DNA of 9,618 nucleotides from Bacteroidota bacterium (GTDB lineage Bacteria > Bacteroidota > Bacteroidia > Bacteroidales > B39-G9), in contig QMPG01000097.1 in the NCBI GenBank assembly GCA_003648455.1, positions 1-9,618 of the forward strand, in the 5' to 3' direction. Position 1 is the first letter of the stretch; each line of letters begins with the position of its first letter. The position numbers were made by a program, and so were the translations under genes. The notes under the pieces were generated by a model, which worked only from the letters and a program-made list of their open reading frames with translations, searched no databases and was not told where the DNA came from. Below are positions 1-5,735 of this stretch, piece by piece.

Positions 1-805
1 GGCCAGTTTTGCCTTGAGAACCATTTTTTCCATCAAGTCCATCTTTTCCAGGTTTTCCGTCACGGCCAGTAATCCCATCTGTCCCATTGAGACCGTCTTT
101 TCCGTCTTTTCCGGAATTTCCTGTGTCGCCTTTCTTGCCATCTTGACCATCTTTTCCGTCACGACCATCACGACCATCTTTGCCTTTCTTGCCAGTTTTC
201 CCATCTTTTCCAGAAATCCCATCTTGACCTGAAATACCGTCTGTACCGTCTCTACCGGCTCGCCCTGTTGCTCCAGTTTTTCCGGGGATACCTTTCTCAC
301 CAGTTTTTCCTTGTTTCCCCTGTGGTCCTTCGGAACCATCTCGACCGTCTGTACCGTCTCTACCATGTTCACCATCTTTTCCATCTTTTCCTGGAAGTCC
401 TGCTTCCTCTGAAAGTAATTGAGTTGGAACTGAAATCTTTGCCCAGTGTTTATCTGTTTTATATTCTATAATATCATTTTCGACAATTATATCAACATCA
501 TCCATATCAATGTCGTGCCAAAGCGTTTCATTAATATATCTCCAAACAAGTCTGTCACTAAAAGATTTTAGTATAACATTAGCTCGTTTTTCTTCATCAA
601 CCTTCAAGAAAGGAATATAATTATCACCTACATGATATTTAATATATCCACCTTCTAATAGAAAGAAGTCAGGCGCGAGATTATCAAACTTTAAACTCAG
701 GTCTTCTCGCTCTTCTACAAAGTCTCTGAATGGAGTTTTAGGTTTTATTTTTATTTTTATTTTTGATTTTTCTTTTGCGTCAATAAAGTCTTGCAGTTTC
801 TTCAT
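1..805 (-). CDS. Collagen-like repeat protein, probable tail fibre/adhesin (C-terminus outside window)
   Basis: The frame is open from an ATG at 805 to the left edge, giving 268 codons, so the C-terminus is missing. Residues 1-135 form a charged, non-repetitive head with a short Lys-Ile alternation (about residues 15-21). From residue 136 to the edge there are 44 uninterrupted Gly-X-Y triplets, rich in G-K-D, G-R-D, G-T-D and G-K-T units, with Pro only rarely in the X or Y position. Such repeats form collagen-like triple helices and are common in phage tail fibres and other surface structures, so a trimeric virion fibre is the likely role; the particular structure is inferred. A good ribosome binding site (GGGAAAG) lies 6 bases before the ATG. 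The gene diverges from the plus-strand nuclease-like gene with a 32-base gap. The lysine- and aspartate-rich triplets suggest salt bridges rather than hydroxyproline stabilise the helix. Confidence 0.9.
   Translation of the reverse strand, partial: MKKLQDFIDAKEKSKIKIKIKPKTPFRDFVEEREDLSLKFDNLAPDFFLLEGGYIKYHVGDNYIPFLKVDEEKRANVILKSFSDRLVWRYINETLWHDIDMDDVDIIVENDIIEYKTDKHWAKISVPTQLLSEEAGLPGKDGKDGEHGRDGTDGRDGSEGPQGKQGKTGEKGIPGKTGATGRAGRDGTDGISGQDGISGKDGKTGKKGKDGRDGRDGKDGQDGKKGDTGNSGKDGKDGLNGTDGITGRDGKPGKDGLDGKNGSQGKTG
236..364. repeat. 21-base exact direct repeat within collagen-coding DNA
   Basis: Bases 236-256 and 344-364 are identical over 21 bases and lie 108 bases (36 codons) apart, both coding for a Gly-Arg-Asp-Gly-Thr-Asp-Gly stretch. 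Many shorter near-repeats surround them, as expected for Gly-X-Y coding DNA. The length and in-frame spacing make this a natural site for repeat expansion or contraction by recombination. It is a by-product of the protein repeat, not a separate element. Confidence 0.7.
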
Positions 806-837
806 ATTATTATCTTTCCCAACTACTTATATAAGAT

Positions 838-1125
838 ATGGAAAAAACTAATATTTACTTTATTAAAAGAGATGATGAGATTAAGATAGGACATTCTACT
901 GATATACTTAGACGACTTGATGAACTACAAATTGCTAACGCAGTAAGCCTTAGAATTTTATATGTAATTAAAGATGTTGAAGAGGCGTTTGAAAAACATG
1001 TACATTCTGTATGTAATACTTTTCATATAAGAGGGGAGTGGTTTGAAATAGGTGTTTTAGATCATTTATTAAAACACCCATATTATAAGGAAGCGATGAT
1101 ACCTTATTCCATTAATAATGCTTGA
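838..1125 (+). CDS. GIY-YIG superfamily (T5orf172/MUG113-like) nuclease-domain protein
   Basis: This 95-residue protein is essentially one small domain. It has an N-terminal IYFIK strand (Tyr7), then KIG at 16-18 followed by HSTD and Arg25-Arg26, a central helix containing EEAFEKHVH (48-56), and a terminal GEWFEI motif (66-71). This order of motifs is that of the T5orf172/MUG113 branch of the GIY-YIG nuclease superfamily, where Tyr, Arg and Glu form the active site. Members occur alone in many phages and their function is mostly unknown; DNA cleavage is inferred. It is the only plus-strand gene here. An in-frame stop at 832-834 forces the ATG at 838, and no convincing ribosome binding site precedes it, so translation may be weak or leaderless. 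Its last 22 bases overlap the end of the convergent zinc-ribbon gene. Confidence 0.85.
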   Translation: MEKTNIYFIKRDDEIKIGHSTDILRRLDELQIANAVSLRILYVIKDVEEAFEKHVHSVCNTFHIRGEWFEIGVLDHLLKHPYYKEAMIPYSINNA

Positions 1126-1289
1126 GTAGGTTCTGCAGTTAATTCGTAAAGAGTTTCATCTTCCTCGCTAACTTCGTAGAATATTTCATATTCTCTTCCA
1201 CAAAAATCACACATCATGAACTGACCGGCATCTTCTGTCTTGAAGTATATTGTTCCTTCTCCACATTCGCAAACCCTAGAGCTAACCAT
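1104..1289 (-). CDS. Small zinc-ribbon-like protein (CxC...CxxC)
   Basis: This 61-residue protein has Cys7-x-Cys9 and Cys27-x2-Cys30 separated by a 17-residue beta-like segment. The spacing suits a zinc ribbon that binds one metal ion. The second half is strongly acidic (EVSEEDETLYELTAEPT). A good ribosome binding site (AGGAG, 8 bases before the ATG) supports the start. Zinc ribbons of this size in phages may bind nucleic acid or protein; no function can be assigned. It lies 11 bases after the membrane protein gene and is the last minus-strand gene before the convergent nuclease-like gene, with which it shares 22 bases. Confidence 0.75.
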   Translation of the reverse strand: MVSSRVCECGEGTIYFKTEDAGQFMMCDFCGREYEIFYEVSEEDETLYELTAEPTQALLME

Positions 1290-1300
1290 TTATTTTTCTC

Positions 1301-1966
1301 CTAAAAAACTATTTTTGGTACGGCTAATAATAGAACCGCCACTATATATATATTTGTTAAATCATATTCCATACTTGGTATTTTATCATATCCAATTACA
1401 GTATCTAACCTAATTGCTTGTAACCCAAGTTCTACAAAAAGATAAGAGAATACAGCAGGAGCTATAAATTGTCCTACCCCTGAATTAACAGATAATGTTG
1501 CCATTACAAATAAAAACAGAGTATATATATATTCTTTCCAAGCAACTGAAAAATCAGGCATTAAAAAATTATAAGAAGCCATAATGTAAATAACCATCAA
1601 CCAAGGAACGATTATTAAAACAAAAACATTTGGAAAACCATAATTAAGATATAATTGAACGCTTGCATAAATTGGAGCAAGTACAAACAATCCCTGCCCA
1701 ACAGGAATTAATTTATTAAACTTAGCACCAACACTTCCAGTGAAAGCGCTTCCAAACATAATTGCTGCAAGAAACGGCATCCAAATCCAATAATCAATAT
1801 CCATATTAAACCAGAAATAAGAAAGTGACATTATCCCAATCACTAAAGCAGTAAGTGGTACTTTTACTTTACAAGTACAAAGTTTTTTTATTTCTATTAC
1901 TTTCACTGCTTTGTATCCAAAGAATAACCCGAAGAACATTAATCCATAAATAATTAATTCTAACAT
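1301..1966 (-). CDS. Polytopic membrane protein of unknown function
   Basis: I do not recognise this 221-residue protein. It is almost wholly hydrophobic, with about seven likely membrane helices near residues 3-19, 36-53, 58-75, 87-107, 112-131, 145-184 (perhaps two) and 204-221. Short polar loops separate them, and a Lys/Cys-rich loop (KVIEIKKLCTCKVK, 22-35) follows the first helix. It is too long and has too many helices for an ordinary holin. It starts 3 bases after the stop of the 52-residue gene and has only a weak purine-rich binding site, so it is probably translated by coupling. Being in the helicase operon implies expression with replication genes. Superinfection exclusion or membrane remodelling are possible roles, but nothing in the sequence decides this. 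Confidence 0.8.
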   Translation of the reverse strand: MLELIIYGLMFFGLFFGYKAVKVIEIKKLCTCKVKVPLTALVIGIMSLSYFWFNMDIDYWIWMPFLAAIMFGSAFTGSVGAKFNKLIPVGQGLFVLAPIYASVQLYLNYGFPNVFVLIIVPWLMVIYIMASYNFLMPDFSVAWKEYIYTLFLFVMATLSVNSGVGQFIAPAVFSYLFVELGLQAIRLDTVIGYDKIPSMEYDLTNIYIVAVLLLAVPKIVF

Positions 1967-1969
1967 AAT

Positions 1970-2128
1970 TTAAACTTCTTTCCAAAAACCAAAACCATTA
2001 GCACCATCTGTTAGTCCTATTATAATATCTGTAAAAGGAATTGAAATAACAAAACTCAACCCAGCTGTATATTGGATTAAAAATCCAATCTGCCACTTAA
2101 ACACAAAAGAAAACTTATACTGCCCCAT
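1970..2128 (-). CDS. Small hydrophobic protein of unknown function (52 aa)
   Basis: The ATG at 2128 lies one base after the helicase stop codon, and a GAGG sequence six bases upstream acts as its ribosome binding site. The frame could be extended to an ATG at 2158, but that would overlap the helicase by 29 bases without need, so the shorter start is preferred. The product is hydrophobic and aromatic, with a central segment (about residues 14-39) containing IGFLIQYTAGLSFVISIPFT that could be one membrane segment or a beta-hairpin. It ends in a Gly/Phe-rich tail. It is followed after 3 bases by the membrane protein gene, so the two may work together. I do not recognise a family. Confidence 0.6.
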   Translation of the reverse strand: MGQYKFSFVFKWQIGFLIQYTAGLSFVISIPFTDIIIGLTDGANGFGFWKEV

Positions 2129-2129
2129 C

Positions 2130-3458
2130 CTATACCTCACTGAAACGCATATGTGCATAGTCTATATTCATTTTGATTTTCGCTCCTTTATCGCTATTTC
2201 TATTCTTATCTATATAAATCATAATCTTGCCAAGCTCTCTGTCTTTTGCTGTTTGATTAATAGTAGCAAAGAAATCAGCAGTATCATAAATACCACGACT
2301 TTCTGAAATATCTTTTGATGTCGTAATTGCTTTTGATCCACCACGTTCATCTTGCCCACTTCTATTAATTTGTGTTGCTGTAATCAAAGGAACGTTTAAT
2401 TCTTTTGCGAGATTTCGTGCTTCCTCTGTTACGGTTTTGTAATACTTATAAGAATTTTCTGAACTTATTGATTTATCGTTTGTAGCTTGAAGAAGAAGAT
2501 AATCAGTAACAATTAAATCAGGCTTCCACTTCTTATACATCCACAAATCATTTATATGACCTTTTATGTCATTCGTTGAAGTTGTATTGGCTGGATATTC
2601 TTTTAGGATAATATCACCAGTAGTCATACCCATTACACTTTCAAGTTCACTTTTAGTTTTCTTGTTATCACTGATAATTTCTTTTTTTGACATTTCTATC
2701 AAGTTAGAATAGTATCGAGTAAGAAGTCTTTTATTAGAAGTTTCAAATGTATAAACTAAAACCTTCTTCCCTTGAAGGAACGCATTGATTGCAATATTAC
2801 CAAGAAGAGCTGTTTTACCAAGTCCGGGGATAGCAGCAAAGACATAAATTTCTTTATTCCTCCAACCTCCATCGAGAACTAAATCTCCATCGAGTGTTGG
2901 GAAGTCTGATGGAATTACATCTTCATCATCAAGAGAATTAATTTCTTTAACTCCGTGTTCGATATCACGAATACTTGTTCCTAAGTCTTTATCAAAATTA
3001 ACTGAAACCGCATCAGCCATTCTTTGAGATATAACTCCGTAATTACCACTCTCTATATCAACTTGAGATAATAATATCGCTTCATATACTCGATTTTCTT
3101 GAATGAACTTTATTGTTTCCTGTTCGACAAACCTTATATCAATTTCAGTTGGATCACCTTGATAAACTTCGCGTATCAATGACTTAACTAAAATCTTTAC
3201 AGCTTCATCTTTTTCAGTTTTGTCTATAATGATTAATAGTTCTTTTTCTTTTGGAAAGTTTTGAAATTTATCATACCACTTACAAACACCATTAAAAATT
3301 CTTTGATACTTAGCGTCTGTGAAGTACGATTTTTTATCAGTCTTCGTGAATAAGTATGGTTTTATTTTTAGAAAAAACGATACATCGTTCAGAGAATGAG
3401 TTAATATAGCCGGCTCTAACAGTTCGTTAGGCAGTTTTAGATTTTCTTTATTTGACAA
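2130..3458 (-). CDS. Replicative DNA helicase, T4 gp41-like (DnaB/RecA-fold family)
   Basis: The 442-residue product has a helical N-terminal domain (about 1-160) and a RecA-type ATPase domain. Walker A is PGLGKTAL (211-218), the switch-like FET is at 238-240, Walker B is LIVTDYLLL (315-323), a sensor-type Gln lies in ATQINR (361-366), and DISESRGIYDTADF (383-396) matches the conserved late DnaB-family motif. The segment ENSYKYYKTVTEEARNLA and the N-terminal PYLF...SYF...QRIF pattern resemble T4 gp41, the hexameric 5'-3' fork helicase that works with primase gp61. The start is a TTG with a GGGGAGA binding site; no in-frame ATG occurs for about 145 codons, so TTG must be used. A consensus promoter lies immediately upstream. 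The primase is encoded about 2.3 kb further upstream on the same strand. Confidence 0.95.
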   Translation of the reverse strand: MSNKENLKLPNELLEPAILTHSLNDVSFFLKIKPYLFTKTDKKSYFTDAKYQRIFNGVCKWYDKFQNFPKEKELLIIIDKTEKDEAVKILVKSLIREVYQGDPTEIDIRFVEQETIKFIQENRVYEAILLSQVDIESGNYGVISQRMADAVSVNFDKDLGTSIRDIEHGVKEINSLDDEDVIPSDFPTLDGDLVLDGGWRNKEIYVFAAIPGLGKTALLGNIAINAFLQGKKVLVYTFETSNKRLLTRYYSNLIEMSKKEIISDNKKTKSELESVMGMTTGDIILKEYPANTTSTNDIKGHINDLWMYKKWKPDLIVTDYLLLQATNDKSISSENSYKYYKTVTEEARNLAKELNVPLITATQINRSGQDERGGSKAITTSKDISESRGIYDTADFFATINQTAKDRELGKIMIYIDKNRNSDKGAKIKMNIDYAHMRFSEV

Positions 3459-3475
3459 TGACTATCTCCCCTATT

Positions 3476-3504
3476 ATTATACGCCATTATTCTTTTATTG
3501 TCAA
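3476..3504 (-). promoter_or_regulatory. Consensus sigma-70 promoter upstream of helicase
   Basis: On the minus strand TTGACA (3504-3499) and TATAAT (3481-3476) are both perfect and are separated by the ideal 17 bases. A 33-base block (3504-3472) matches the promoter at 8287-8255 with one mismatch. Transcription should start near 3469, which is inside the GGGGAGA ribosome binding site and only about 11 bases before the TTG start codon. The promoter occupies the gap after the metallopeptidase-like gene, so the helicase operon can be read by host polymerase independently of upstream genes. Strength and early timing are inferred. Confidence 0.92.
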
Positions 3505-3508
3505 CTGA

Positions 3509-4084
3509 TTATTTTAGTCTTTTTAACCAAAATGGATGTTGAAGCTGAAACATATTAGAACGTTTAAGTTCATTAATGAATTGTTGTCGTCCCTCTGGTG
3601 TAATTTCCTTCCAGTTGATACTATCATTCATTAAATAAGAAAGTGTTTCTTCTTTATTCAAAAATTTACTATCAATATCTTTTCCTGTAAGAAACCTACC
3701 TTTGTTTCTTGCGTGTTTACTTATAATTGCCCAAAGATTATCAGTTAGTTTTTTCATCTCTTTAAAGTTTCTCATAAACAAGAAACCTTTTGAGTGATGA
3801 AGAACGTGAACTAATTCATGAAGCAAATATTTCATCTGTTCTTTTATTGGTTTAGCGTTAAACACAGGTGGGTTTACATAAATGCTAGTTCCTTGGTTCC
3901 AAGCAACAACATTTGGGTCTTTCATTATTTTTTCTTTTAATTTAATTCTTTTAGTAATTGTGTTTTCAATTTTGTTTAGATATTGATTAGAGTAAACTTG
4001 TTGTAATGCAAGATTAAATACCTTTTCAATTTCTGGGTTCTTCCCTATTCTAAGCTCAATAAGGTAATCATTCAATCTAGCCAT
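3509..4084 (-). CDS. HExxH zinc metallopeptidase-like protein
   Basis: The 191-residue protein contains LLHELVHVLHH (87-97), a zincin HExxH motif with His89, Glu90 and His93. It is preceded by a strand (TSIYVNPPVF, 66-75) like the one that often runs before the active helix in small metallopeptidases. A third zinc ligand could be Glu145 or Glu146 in NKEETLSYL, as in gluzincins, but this is a guess. There is no signal peptide or membrane segment, so it should act in the cytoplasm or in the virion. Substrate is unknown; cleavage of a host or phage protein is possible. The ATG has a good AGGAG binding site. It lies between a 75-residue unknown and the helicase promoter. Confidence 0.8.
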   Translation of the reverse strand: MARLNDYLIELRIGKNPEIEKVFNLALQQVYSNQYLNKIENTITKRIKLKEKIMKDPNVVAWNQGTSIYVNPPVFNAKPIKEQMKYLLHELVHVLHHSKGFLFMRNFKEMKKLTDNLWAIISKHARNKGRFLTGKDIDSKFLNKEETLSYLMNDSINWKEITPEGRQQFINELKRSNMFQLQHPFWLKRLK

Positions 4085-4114
4085 AAGTTTCTCCTAATGT
4101 AATTATCTTTCCAA

Positions 4115-4342
4115 TCACACAGTAGAAAACGAAAAAGTTGGTTTCTTTTTTATTGGAGTTGTCTCTCTTGGAAATTTATTAGCATAAAGATTATAAAAAT
4201 GTTCTAAGGTTATTTTTCTTTCAGCGTCAGTTTTACCTATCATATGAGCGTCCAAAGTAGATTTCAAAATCTTAGCTTTAGTTACCTCACTAAGCCTTGC
4301 TTCTCTATATAAATAATGTAAAAACGCAACTCTATTTTTCAT
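4115..4342 (-). CDS. Hypothetical protein (75 aa)
   Basis: This small, basic, mostly helical protein starts at an ATG whose A is also the last base of the preceding nuclease stop codon (TAATG), so the two are probably translationally coupled. The first 30 residues are rich in Arg, Leu and Tyr and look like an amphipathic helix. The C-terminal tail is basic (PIKKKPTFSFSTV). I recognise no family. Position between a resolvase-like nuclease and a metallopeptidase-like protein gives no firm clue, but coupling suggests it may assist the nuclease. Confidence 0.7.
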   Translation of the reverse strand: MKNRVAFLHYLYREARLSEVTKAKILKSTLDAHMIGKTDAERKITLEHFYNLYANKFPRETTPIKKKPTFSFSTV

Positions 4343-4827
4343 TACTCTACAAACCAGAAATATCTGTTGTTTTTAAGTAATTCTTTAAAATTTCCGCAAT
4401 ACCAACCCTTCCATTCAAACACATAATCTTTAAAAAGTTTTTTTGTAAGAACAATTCTTTTATGCCTATTATATTTTACTATTAACATAGGTTCTTTACC
4501 GACAAACTCAGCGTCTTCTTCTACTTGTTTTATCCATTCATTTAGATTTGAACTATCGTTAAATAAATCCCAGAAACTAGCTTCTGCATAAAACTTATGT
4601 TCTAAAACAAAATTAAACTTAGGAGGAGCCATTATATCAGCAACTAAAGTAATTTTTTGTTCATAAGACATATCTTTTCTTTTTTCTTTATTCTGTCCGC
4701 CACCCCAAGCGCCAGAAGACGGAACTCTAGCAAACCCTTCTCCCAATGCTTCATTTAGGAGTTTTACACAATCAAGCTCTCCGCGATTTCCTTTTTTCTT
4801 ACTATTAATCTTTGGCATCTTCATCAT
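4342..4827 (-). CDS. PD-(D/E)XK endonuclease, Holliday junction resolvase-like
   Basis: The 161-residue protein has the layout of small archaeal/phage-type resolvase nucleases. KKGNRGELDCVKLLN (11-25) contains the N-terminal Glu17, RVPSSGAWGGG (34-44) is the Arg-Ser-Gly loop, and VADIMAPPKFNFVLEHK (62-78) supplies the catalytic Asp64, Glu76 and Lys78 of the PD-(D/E)XK core. Trp99 and Gln101 follow in the next helix. In a phage this would cut branched DNA before packaging or during recombination, filling the role endonuclease VII has in T4; this is an inference, and a general nuclease is possible. The start is uncertain: in-frame ATGs lie at 4827, 4824 and 4818, all overlapping the deformylase end and none with a strong binding site. 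Confidence 0.85.
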   Translation of the reverse strand: MMKMPKINSKKKGNRGELDCVKLLNEALGEGFARVPSSGAWGGGQNKEKRKDMSYEQKITLVADIMAPPKFNFVLEHKFYAEASFWDLFNDSSNLNEWIKQVEEDAEFVGKEPMLIVKYNRHKRIVLTKKLFKDYVFEWKGWYCGNFKELLKNNRYFWFVE

Positions 4828-5299
4828 CTGTATTAAGCTTTAAACCTTTTGTGGCAATTGTTTCACCTTGAAGATGATCATATTCATGCTGAAAAATAAA
4901 AGCTTTTTCTCCTGTAAGATTTCTAAAGTGGGTTTTCAACTCTCCGTCTTTTACATATTCAAATCTAACACGCACTTTCTTAGAGCGCTGAACGAAGTAT
5001 TGTTCGTCAGGATATGAAAGGCAACCTTCAAGAACATTTGTCTTCTTTTTATCAAGGAAGATTTTAGGATTTAAAACAATCTGAAAACTATTTTCAGCGT
5101 TCATCCAAATAAAAACATTCTTTTTAACTCCAACTTGAGGAGCAGCTAATCCCAGTCCACCTTTCTCAACGCAGTATTCAATCATGTCTTCTCCGAGCTT
5201 TTTTATTTCTTCAAACTCTTCAAGGAGAACATCTTCGCACTCAATGCCTACAATTTTTTCAGCAGGAACCATCTCAACTTCATCTTTATATTCATACAT
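4805..5299 (-). CDS. def: Peptide deformylase
   Basis: All three motifs of peptide deformylase are intact. Numbering from the upstream ATG at 5317, they are GLGLAAPQ (54-61), EGCLS (97-101, metal ligand Cys99) and QHEYDH (143-148, ligands His144 and His148, catalytic Glu145). The enzyme removes the formyl group from the initiator methionine of new proteins in the host cytoplasm. I prefer the ATG at 5299 (164 residues) because AAGGA lies 7 bases upstream, while the ATG at 5317 (170 residues) has no clear site. Only about 22 residues follow the HExDH motif, fewer than in E. coli Def, so the usual C-terminal helix seems to be missing, as known for some marine phage deformylases. The 3' end overlaps the resolvase-like gene by about 20 bases. 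Confidence 0.95.
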   Translation of the reverse strand: MYEYKDEVEMVPAEKIVGIECEDVLLEEFEEIKKLGEDMIEYCVEKGGLGLAAPQVGVKKNVFIWMNAENSFQIVLNPKIFLDKKKTNVLEGCLSYPDEQYFVQRSKKVRVRFEYVKDGELKTHFRNLTGEKAFIFQHEYDHLQGETIATKGLKLNTDDEDAKD

Positions 5300-5339
5300 A
5301 GATAAATCCTTATACATATATCTTTACTCTATATACGTT

Positions 5340-5735
5340 TTATAGCTCTCTTAAATCATCTACGTTAAAATCAAGTCCGTCGTCTTCTTTTAATTTTTTA
5401 GTTATTATGTTTATAACTAATTGATTAAAAGTTATATCTTGTTCATGCGCTGTTCTTGCTAAAAACAAAAAAGTTTCATCGCTGATGTCGATATCAATTG
5501 TTTCCATTTTTTCTTCTTTACTTTCTTTTAAGCTTGCAGCATCCATATTAGCAACTTCCAATTGCCATCCATCTAAAATTCCACCCCAACCAGAAAAATT
5601 GGAGATTATTTCAAATCCTGCATCTTCTATGGCTTCTTGAGCTGCCATTCTAGGCGGAGCATCAAACCCATTTGGTATTTTACTATCGCCTGCTATAACT
5701 ATTTTACAGTCCCATACTTTAAAATTTTCTTTCAT
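5340..5735 (-). CDS. Unknown protein with ribbon-helix-helix-like C-terminal part
   Basis: The ATG at 5735 overlaps the primase stop as ATGA and has GGTGGGG just upstream; an in-frame GTG at 5744 is possible but less likely. The 131-residue protein has two parts. Residues 1-65 contain WDCKIVIAGD, then NGFDAPPRMAAQEAIEDAGF and NFSGWGG, which looks like a compact conserved domain I cannot name. After an acidic/lysine linker, METIDIDISDETFLFLARTA followed by HEQDITFNQLVINIITKKLKE has the strand-helix-helix pattern of CopG/Arc-type ribbon-helix-helix DNA-binding domains. It may bind DNA as a dimer. Translational coupling to primase suggests a role in or around replication; that is an inference. 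Confidence 0.75.
   Translation of the reverse strand: MKENFKVWDCKIVIAGDSKIPNGFDAPPRMAAQEAIEDAGFEIISNFSGWGGILDGWQLEVANMDAASLKESKEEKMETIDIDISDETFLFLARTAHEQDITFNQLVINIITKKLKEDDGLDFNVDDLREL

Noticed and set aside
1..400. Regularly spaced short repeats resembling a CRISPR array
   Set aside because: The period is 9 to 18 bases and follows codon triplets of Gly-X-Y; there are no constant repeats with unique spacers and no cas genes.
14..471. Plus-strand open frames (14-232 and 268-471) opposite the collagen gene
   Set aside because: They are hydrophobic antisense shadows of the Gly-X-Y repeat; the minus-strand frame is continuous, has a good binding site and a recognisable product.
2129..2158. Extended N-terminus (ATG at 2158) for the small hydrophobic protein
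   Set aside because: It would overlap the helicase by 29 bases; the ATG at 2128 is one base after the helicase stop with a proper binding site.
4305..4320. TATAAATA sequence like a T4 late promoter, on the plus strand
   Set aside because: No plus-strand gene follows and the sequence lies inside the 75-residue gene; it is expected by chance in AT-rich DNA.
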